A DNA stretch of 64,000 bases, from assembly GCA_026745465.1 (NCBI GenBank), contig JACYXH010000109.1, positions 1,205,001 through 1,269,000 on the forward strand, in the 5' to 3' direction. A model generated the notes under the pieces. That model was not told where the DNA came from and made no database searches. It worked only from the letters and a program-made list of their open reading frames with translations. This DNA is from Lota lota (Eukaryota; Chordata; Actinopteri; Gadiformes; Lotidae). Position numbers and translations under genes: made by a program. Below are positions 42,101-64,000 of this stretch, one piece after another; the stretch's first letter is position 1; the number at the start of each line of letters is the position of its first letter.

Positions 42101-44183
42101 TAAAACAAATCATATTATACGCTATTATAGAAGCTACTCCGCCTTGCGAATATATATTCAAACAGGATTCATGTTGACCTTTTTAGAAACTAAAGTTAAT
42201 ATATTAATTCATTATATATGCATGTAAGGAAGAAAGGAAGGAAGAAAGGAGTGTATGTACTGTATGTACATATGTATGGGTGTAAAATAGAGGGAGAGAT
42301 TCTTCTCACCCTGGTCCTCCACGCTGACATTGCGGGTGTACAGGGTGGTGTTAGTACCGGCCTCCAACACCCTAAGGTGTGTGAGGACCAACATATAAAC
42401 ATCGTCAGGATGGAAAATACAGATGTGGAGAAAAGACCCCTCTTCTGTGCGCTGCACACTCAAATCACATCTCTTCTCCCTGGATAGACATACAAAACAT
42501 AATGTAATACAGTCTGTATGTCTTGTCAATTTGTATGTCATCACCATATTCAATAAGATTGATAATGGCCATAATAATTATTTCTTTGCAATTTTAACTT
42601 CCTTCGATTACATTCTAAAAAAATCTACCAAATATGATGTGGGACTTTAAAAGACACATGTTTGAATTGAGATCCCTCCATAAACAAAAAAAAAAAACTA
42701 CCTACTTATCAATCTTGTAGAAGAAGTCATAGGTCTTGTTGTCTGGAGTTTCAAAGAAGCAGGTGAAATCATATTCTGTTCTGCTGAAACACTTTGGGTC
42801 TGCCTCATCCTTTAACAGCAAAACATCTGCTCAAAAAACAACAGATGTTACTCATTGATTTGTATAGCTTCTAGTTTTGTCTTGTAGTATTTTTGCCGTC
42901 AGATCGTGCTGCCATTCGAGTACTTTATATCAAGTCACATCTCTTCCGGTGTCCCATGGGACCTTATTTTGGAAAGAATATGTATATAGTAGTCAACGGC
43001 GAGAGACAAATTTGCTCGTGAGACTACATCCCGTTACTAAACATACAGGCATCGGGTTAACGTTAGCTTCAATGGCTCTGGGTAGTTCGTGTTGAGAGAA
43101 AGTTATGACAACACATATGTAACTTTTTGGTGTGTAGTCTTTCTAATTACGTATTTTCAATATTATACTTAAGCAGTTTTACGCCAAACGGACTTTCTTG
43201 ACTTGCAATATGACCTTTTAAAATTGACAAACATCGTATGTGTAAGTCATCGAACAATTCAAACAGGATCAAAACACTATTTGTCTCTTGCCGTTGACTA
43301 CTGTTCATATTTTCGGGGCGTTACATAGGCTCTTTGTAATCACATCAGAAGCTGGGTTCTGTTCCTATGGAATTCTCTCATCAATGTGTCCAAGTGGCAC
43401 CAATATAACTCTGGCAGTCAACTACGTATATATATATATACTCATTCTATTTCATTCCTACTGACTGAGAGAAAGTGTTTCACACTGGATTACTGATATC
43501 AGTAAGTTAAGGATAGGGCCACGGGGTAACTCCTGAACCGTCTTAGTTCAAGCGATTTCACCAATACTTTAGCGGATGACACAGCTCAAACAAAAGCGGT
43601 CTTGGCTTCCATTTCAACTCGGCACCCTGGAGAGGCTCGAAGGGATGTAGAGAGAGCCTATAGCACCAGTGGTAAATCCCACGAGGGCACCATCATGGCC
43701 TCAATAGGTGTTTGGGGCTGGAAAAATGACTGGTAGTCTGAGGAGATACAGTCATGGATGTTCCAGACAGGATCATAAATGCCTCCACATGTAACACTTT
43801 TGTAATCATTTTAGGCCTATATTCAATGCAGCAATGTTGTGTCAAGTTTTCTTGAATGCTGTTTCAACTTCTTTTTTTTAAATAGAAATATGCAAATAAA
43901 CGACAACTACATTACATTTAGAATAAATCTTTTTCAGGTTGATTTAAGAGGAAGTACTGTGGCAAATAGTTCCTTTTTAATACGTGATTTTGAAATCCAA
44001 TAAAGTGCAATCACATTATAGCAGAGGATAGATGTGACCCTAGAGGTACGTAGATTGCCACTTGGACTTACCTTTCATGGGCAGGTGTGTGACAGATCCA
44101 TGCCTGTCATGTACATCAGCTTTACAGCCCACCTGCATCCACACAGCGGCCAGAAAGAGCTCCCACACCAGGGGCAGATCCAT
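38667..44183 (-). CDS. mpl: Thrombopoietin receptor, complete 12-exon gene
   Basis: Type I cytokine receptor for thrombopoietin, acting at the plasma membrane of megakaryocyte/thrombocyte and stem-cell lineages through JAK2-STAT. The spliced frame is 663 codons plus stop (human about 635). Order: signal peptide (1-20), first cytokine module with KCFSRT and WSHWS (220-224), second module with NVTCQW and WSDWS (418-422), TM helix (about 435-457), Box 1 ILWPPIPNLDKVL (466-478), a Box 2-like stretch near 504-511, and tail tyrosines at 557, 575, 577, 621 and 648. All 11 introns are GT/AG and phases agree. Two WSXWS modules and the LWPPIPNLDKVL Box 1 fit MPL, not EPOR, which has one module. The 12-exon layout and tie1 as upstream neighbour also match MPL. 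The start was chosen at 44183 because a signal peptide follows; an in-frame ATG lies 42 nt upstream. Confidence 0.95.
39585..39672 (-). CDS. mpl: mpl exon 11: Box 1
   Basis: KKILWPPIPNLDKVLQGFL, the proline-rich JAK-binding Box 1 just inside the membrane. Confidence 0.95.
39860..39941 (-). CDS. mpl: mpl exon 10: transmembrane helix
   Basis: Codes about 23 hydrophobic residues (ALVISCIPLLMLVLAIVF...) followed by basic RYL. Confidence 0.95.
40323..40482 (-). CDS. mpl: mpl exon 9: WSDWS
   Basis: Ends the ectodomain with YNVQVRAKPNG and WSDWS, the second WSXWS motif. Confidence 0.95.
40574..40716 (-). CDS. mpl: mpl exon 8
   Basis: KTAPPRHLKES to EGGPWL, the hinge and first strands of the last FN3-like domain; ends in phase 0. 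Confidence 0.93.
41036..41214 (-). CDS. mpl: mpl exon 7
   Basis: Completes the first domain of module 2. The acceptor is TTATAG, the frame-consistent choice over a second AG 10 nt downstream. Confidence 0.9.
41348..41459 (-). CDS. mpl: mpl exon 6
   Basis: Opens module 2; contains LHNVTCQWDEN, aligned with LKNVTCQW of MPL. Confidence 0.95.
41625..41775 (-). CDS. mpl: mpl exon 5: WSHWS
   Basis: Holds the first WSXWS motif (WSHWS). Confidence 0.95.
41941..42092 (-). CDS. mpl: mpl exon 4
   Basis: Starts the membrane-side half of module 1 (LLDPPTNIS, LPGQLQLTW, NYGIRY); ends in phase 0. Confidence 0.95.
42310..42479 (-). CDS. mpl: mpl exon 3
   Basis: Rest of the first N-terminal cytokine-receptor FN3-like domain; two N-glycosylation sequons (NTT, NVS). 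Confidence 0.95.
42706..42826 (-). CDS. mpl: mpl exon 2
   Basis: Carries the first conserved Cys pair region (KCFSRTEYDFTCF), closely matching MPL. Confidence 0.95.
42827..44071 (-). other. mpl intron 1
   Basis: 1245-bp intron with a 24-bp inverted repeat and a short (TA)n; no gene seen. Confidence 0.8.
42988..43302. repeat. Inverted repeat pair in mpl intron 1, possible MITE
   Basis: Arms 42988-43011 and 43279-43302 match at 23 of 24 positions in opposite orientation. Weaker similarity extends outward. No clear target duplication was found. Confidence 0.6.
44072..44183 (-). CDS. mpl: mpl exon 1: start and signal peptide
   Basis: Codes MDLPLVWELFLAAVWMQVGC and the mature N-terminus; ends in phase 1 before GTAAGT. 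Confidence 0.9.
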
Positions 44184-44321
44184 GGCATTAATACCATCTA
44201 TGTGCCCACAGCCATTGTTACACATTGGAGGAATGATTGTGACTGAAATGGATTGTTGTTCGAGTGGGAAAGAAGAGAGAGAGGGAGGGTGATGATTGAG
44301 AGAAGGGGGGAGGGGGTATTT

Positions 44322-44470
44322 TGTGGTTTCACAGGAAGTTCTTTAAATATGACAAGTTTTTTTGTTGCACCAGAAAGAGTGAGAGAGAGAGAGAATTGAC
44401 AGGAAGGTTTTGACTTCCTATTGGGTTAGGATTATTTTCCAGCCGTGTAGTCTCATACTCCAGATGATAA
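44322..44470 (+). promoter_or_regulatory. RUNX/ETS/GATA motif cluster upstream of mpl
   Basis: TGTGGTTT (44322-44329, RUNX-type), AGGAAGT (44333-44339, ETS-type), a second ETS core CTTCCT (44414-44419) and TGATAA (44465-44470, GATA-type) lie 140-290 bp upstream of the mpl start. ETS and GATA control of MPL is established in mammals; function here is inferred from motifs alone. Confidence 0.4.
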
Positions 44471-45599
44471 ATGCTGGAGAAATTAAACTCTGCACATGCA
44501 TAGATATTTACCATGAAACACTTCTTGAAAATAAATCGGATTGGCCATATGGTGGCGCTATAATAAGCAAGTTTACATTTAGGCTAATAACATCTGAAAC
44601 ATATGTCCGTAGGTCAAAATTCCAAATGCCCTGAATTCCCTGGGTCAAGCACATTTGTGGCAAATTTTCGACATATCATCGGTGGACCTATAGATAAGTT
44701 ACAAAGTAATTATAAACAAAAATTGCTTAGAAAAACGAAGTGGCTGATGTCGACTAATGAAATAAAAAAAGTTGTGGTCGAACACCAAATCAGACAAAAA
44801 CTGTTGTAGCTTTGGCCTACCTTCATCAAATTCTATATTTATGCATGCAATTTGACTCCAAGGTTATATGCAAATGGTGTCCATTGGCCAACAGGCACTA
44901 TGGCAAGCTTTCATCTTTAAATCCTGCACACATCTTTGACCACCATCAGCTTTCAGAAATAGACAGGGTGAGAATTAGACATGGCTGATCATCATAATTG
45001 TGTGTTCCTAAACAGCAATGTACCTATAGCTACTGCATCAATTGTAGTATTGCATTTAGTGTGTGTTTGTGGGTCACAGTCATCAGGAAGCTGGCCCAGC
45101 AAGGCCCTGTTTGACAGACAGGTCTCTGCCGGTGGTGGGTTTCTGGAGGAAACCCTCAGACAGATCTCCTCGTTGCAGCCAGGAAGACCATATTTACCAC
45201 TGGACTCCTCTGCCCTACTTACTCAACCCATCACCCTACATGCACACTTCTAACCCTCCACCCTATCTCCCACTCCATGCACAAACAACCCTACCCTCCT
45301 TTAGGCTGGTTTAACCCTTTAACCCTGGTTTAACTCTTTAGCCTCCTTTAACCCTCCTTTAGCCTGGTTTACCTTTATAATTTCTAGCCAGCTTGCATCA
45401 ATCGTAAGCCATGCCTCACAACGGTCTGCAGAAACAATAGTACAACCATGTTGCAATAGATTCATATATATAGTATGTATATATGTGTTGTCCCTCTATA
45501 GAGTAGTAGTATAGTAGTGTCACGCTATGAAGGCCAAAGGCATGGGATTAATCTGCCTCATAGTGATGATTCCAGTCAGCACCCAAGCTGTAGGACTAC
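44471..45599. other. Intergenic mpl-tie1, proximal part
   Basis: No gene supported. Around 45299-45372 there is a short degenerate repeat of ttaaccct/cctcctttagcc blocks. Confidence 0.6.
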
Positions 45600-46140
45600 A
45601 GTAGTTTAGTTTATTAGTTTACTTAACAGGGGCAATGCCCAACACAACCGTTGGGCAAGAGTTAGCTACATATATACTTTACATCTGCAATCCCTGGGCA
45701 GGAAGATATTACAAACAATACAGTACAATATAAACAATACAATACAAACTATTCAAAACAATACAAGCAGCAAAATGTACAAACGGCACATCACATATAA
45801 AACAAAATCATACAGTATAATATACTTTACATGGTCTCCATGATGGAAAACAGCTGGTTCCATACAAATGGTTAGATCACATGATTGGTTTTCTTGAGCC
45901 ATAAAGTGTGATTTAAAAAATACTGAGGCTTGTGCATTCTCTGATGTGGGTGGGAATATAGTTCCATTTATCTGCTGCTATGACTGAGAATGCTGTCTGT
46001 CCAAAATCTGAACAGTCACCTCTGACTGATGCCCTGGTCTCCCTCGCATTATCCCTGCAGAACAACACAAATGGTTTAAGTGATGGTGGCGCAAGATAAT
46101 GAATTACTTTATACATCAGGCACAGATCTGCCAAACAAAG
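45600..46140 (-). mobile_element. LINE fragment (RT C-terminal region and 3' end)
   Basis: Minus strand encodes LCLMYKVIHYLAPPSLKPF and a segment ending WNYIPTHIRECTSLSIF, the C-terminal block typical of fish jockey/L2-like non-LTR elements. A stop follows and AT-rich 3' sequence runs to about 45600. Truncated and non-autonomous. Confidence 0.75.
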
Positions 46141-46604
46141 TATTGTACATTCAAGTTACTATATTGCCATACCATGCAATAATAGATACAGGTCCAGTTA
46201 TGATTAAAAAAAATACATTCCAGTGGCCTTACACTACAAGTAAAAGGACCACTAGCATCCATAAGCTATCTGTTGTGCAATGGTTTTGCATTAATTTCCT
46301 ATGGGTTGATGCAGCTTTAAAGAACTCTAGAAAAATAGTAGTATTGATGGATACAATTGGAAGAGAGGCTTTTAAAAGGAGAGCACAAAATATATAGTCT
46401 ACAGTAGTAGTAGTAGGGGTCGTAGCAGTAGTAGTAGTACATTCGCATGGCAGTGATAGGCGGTCTAGAAGACACAACTTACACAAACACAATATTTAAC
46501 TGTAAGTGCTACATACAGTGTGTTTTAAGTTTTCTGTTTCGATCTGAATACTTGAGGCAAATGTTGAGGTTTCATGTCTTTGAGAACACCTGTCTTGTGT
46601 ATTC

Positions 46605-46608
<4 letters not shown>

Positions 46609-46640
<32 letters not shown>
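46609..46640. repeat. (TA)n microsatellite
   Basis: About 15 TA units. Confidence 0.95.
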
Positions 46641-46642
<2 letters not shown>

Positions 46643-47151
46643 CAATGTCCTTGGTCTGCTGGTGTAGATGAAGAGACGATAGTTGAGACCCCACAGAGTG
46701 TTTGTGGCACCATCCCGTTGACCACATCCTTTCTGCTCGCATACTGATGGTAGAGCGTAAACTGATATTAACGCTTTTAGCCACGCATGTTCCAACAACA
46801 AAACAAAAGTTACAGCTTAGGGAGTCCTTAATCAGCCAGCGCTAGAACTGTTCTCTCTCTTGTTGTTGTCTTTCTTCAGTCTCCATCCCAATATCTCCAT
46901 CCCCAGGCGCCTGCGTACCTCAATCCATCTGTCCATTTGTCATTCTAGCCTAGTAGTTCCACAGCTCCACAAAGAGTCCTCTCACAGTTGTCCTGCTATA
47001 GCCAGGTGGTCTTGGTGCCTGAGAGCACCCTGCTCCTTCTGCTGCTTCTGGATCTACGGGGAGCGGCAGGGGAGTGGCAGTAGCGCGGTGCCCAGCCTAG
47101 GTGCTTCCTACTGGGGATGTGTGGTGCGCCAAGGTCTGGGGGGGCTGGTCG
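46641..47151. other. tie1 3' flank, probable 3' UTR
   Basis: Directly downstream of the tie1 stop; no separate gene seen. Confidence 0.5.
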
Positions 47152-63691
<16,540 letters not shown>

Positions 63692-64000
63692 CTGGATAGC
63701 AGGACAGAGGACGAGATATTTCAGAGGAAGAAGACATGGAGATGCCCTGGTGACTGAACAGAGAGCAGATGTGTTCCTTCTTTTCTGGTTTAACATTGGT
63801 CCTGGTTTTATTTTAGATTTGTATGTCTTCAGGCTAGAAATAAACCCAACCTGGCCTCAACTGAATACCCGGAAAACCCTCAGTTAGAGCAGATGGCAGA
63901 AGTTGAAACAACTACAGATATACTGGTGAGAAAGACACAATACGGCTTTGATGAACAGAAAAACCTGGAGAAAAGAGGTAAAAGAAAAGTGAAAGTGACA
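63692..64000. other. tie1 intron running off the window
   Basis: No exon is recognisable; upstream tie1 exons should lie further right. Confidence 0.7.

Noticed and set aside
38667..44183. Erythropoietin receptor instead of mpl
   Set aside because: EPOR has a single cytokine module; here there are two WSXWS motifs, an MPL-type Box 1 and tie1 next door.

Overview
This is vertebrate, almost certainly teleost, nuclear DNA. The reasons are two intron-rich vertebrate genes with GT/AG splice sites, fish-type interspersed repeats (LINE RT fragments, a tRNA-derived SINE, a piggyBac-type MITE) and abundant microsatellites. The species cannot be named from the sequence alone.

Region 1 (1-35.86 kb) is one tandem array on the minus strand. 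It holds 67 consecutive cassettes, each a tRNA-Glu(TTC) gene followed 8 nt later by a tRNA-His(GTG) gene, repeated every 533-539 bp, plus a Glu fragment cut by the left window edge. The 8-nt gap has no T-run, so Glu and His are probably made as one Pol III dimeric precursor. The copies fall into clear subfamilies (three acceptor-stem variants of Glu, a Glu clade with C33, His copies with an 11-bp T-arm deletion, His copies with a ruined B box). These recur in the same order at about 7.5-8.0 kb offsets, so whole blocks have been amplified. Only about seven cassettes look canonical in both genes. Three His-derived copies carry changed anticodons: GTT, GTC and GTA.

Region 2 (35.86-37.5 kb) is the decayed edge of the array. 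Orientation flips at an inverted junction near 36.02 kb, two degenerate plus-strand cassettes follow, and a 371-bp solo LTR with a 5-bp target duplication interrupts the repeat.

Region 3 (38.67-44.18 kb, minus) is a complete 12-exon mpl gene (thrombopoietin receptor, 663 codons before the stop) with two cytokine-receptor modules, WSHWS and WSDWS motifs, one TM segment, Box 1 and a tyrosine-bearing tail. A RUNX/ETS/GATA motif cluster lies just upstream.

Region 4 (44.18-47.15 kb) is intergenic, with a LINE fragment and simple repeats.

Region 5 (47.15-63.69 kb, minus, continuing past the window) is the 3' part of tie1, an endothelial receptor tyrosine kinase. The 17 exons seen encode Ig2, three FN3 domains, TM, kinase domain and C-terminus (796 residues). 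The signal peptide, Ig1 and EGF-like exons lie beyond 64 kb. The tie1-mpl order and shared orientation match the human TIE1-MPL neighbourhood. On the far side of mpl, where human has CDC20, this genome has the tRNA array.
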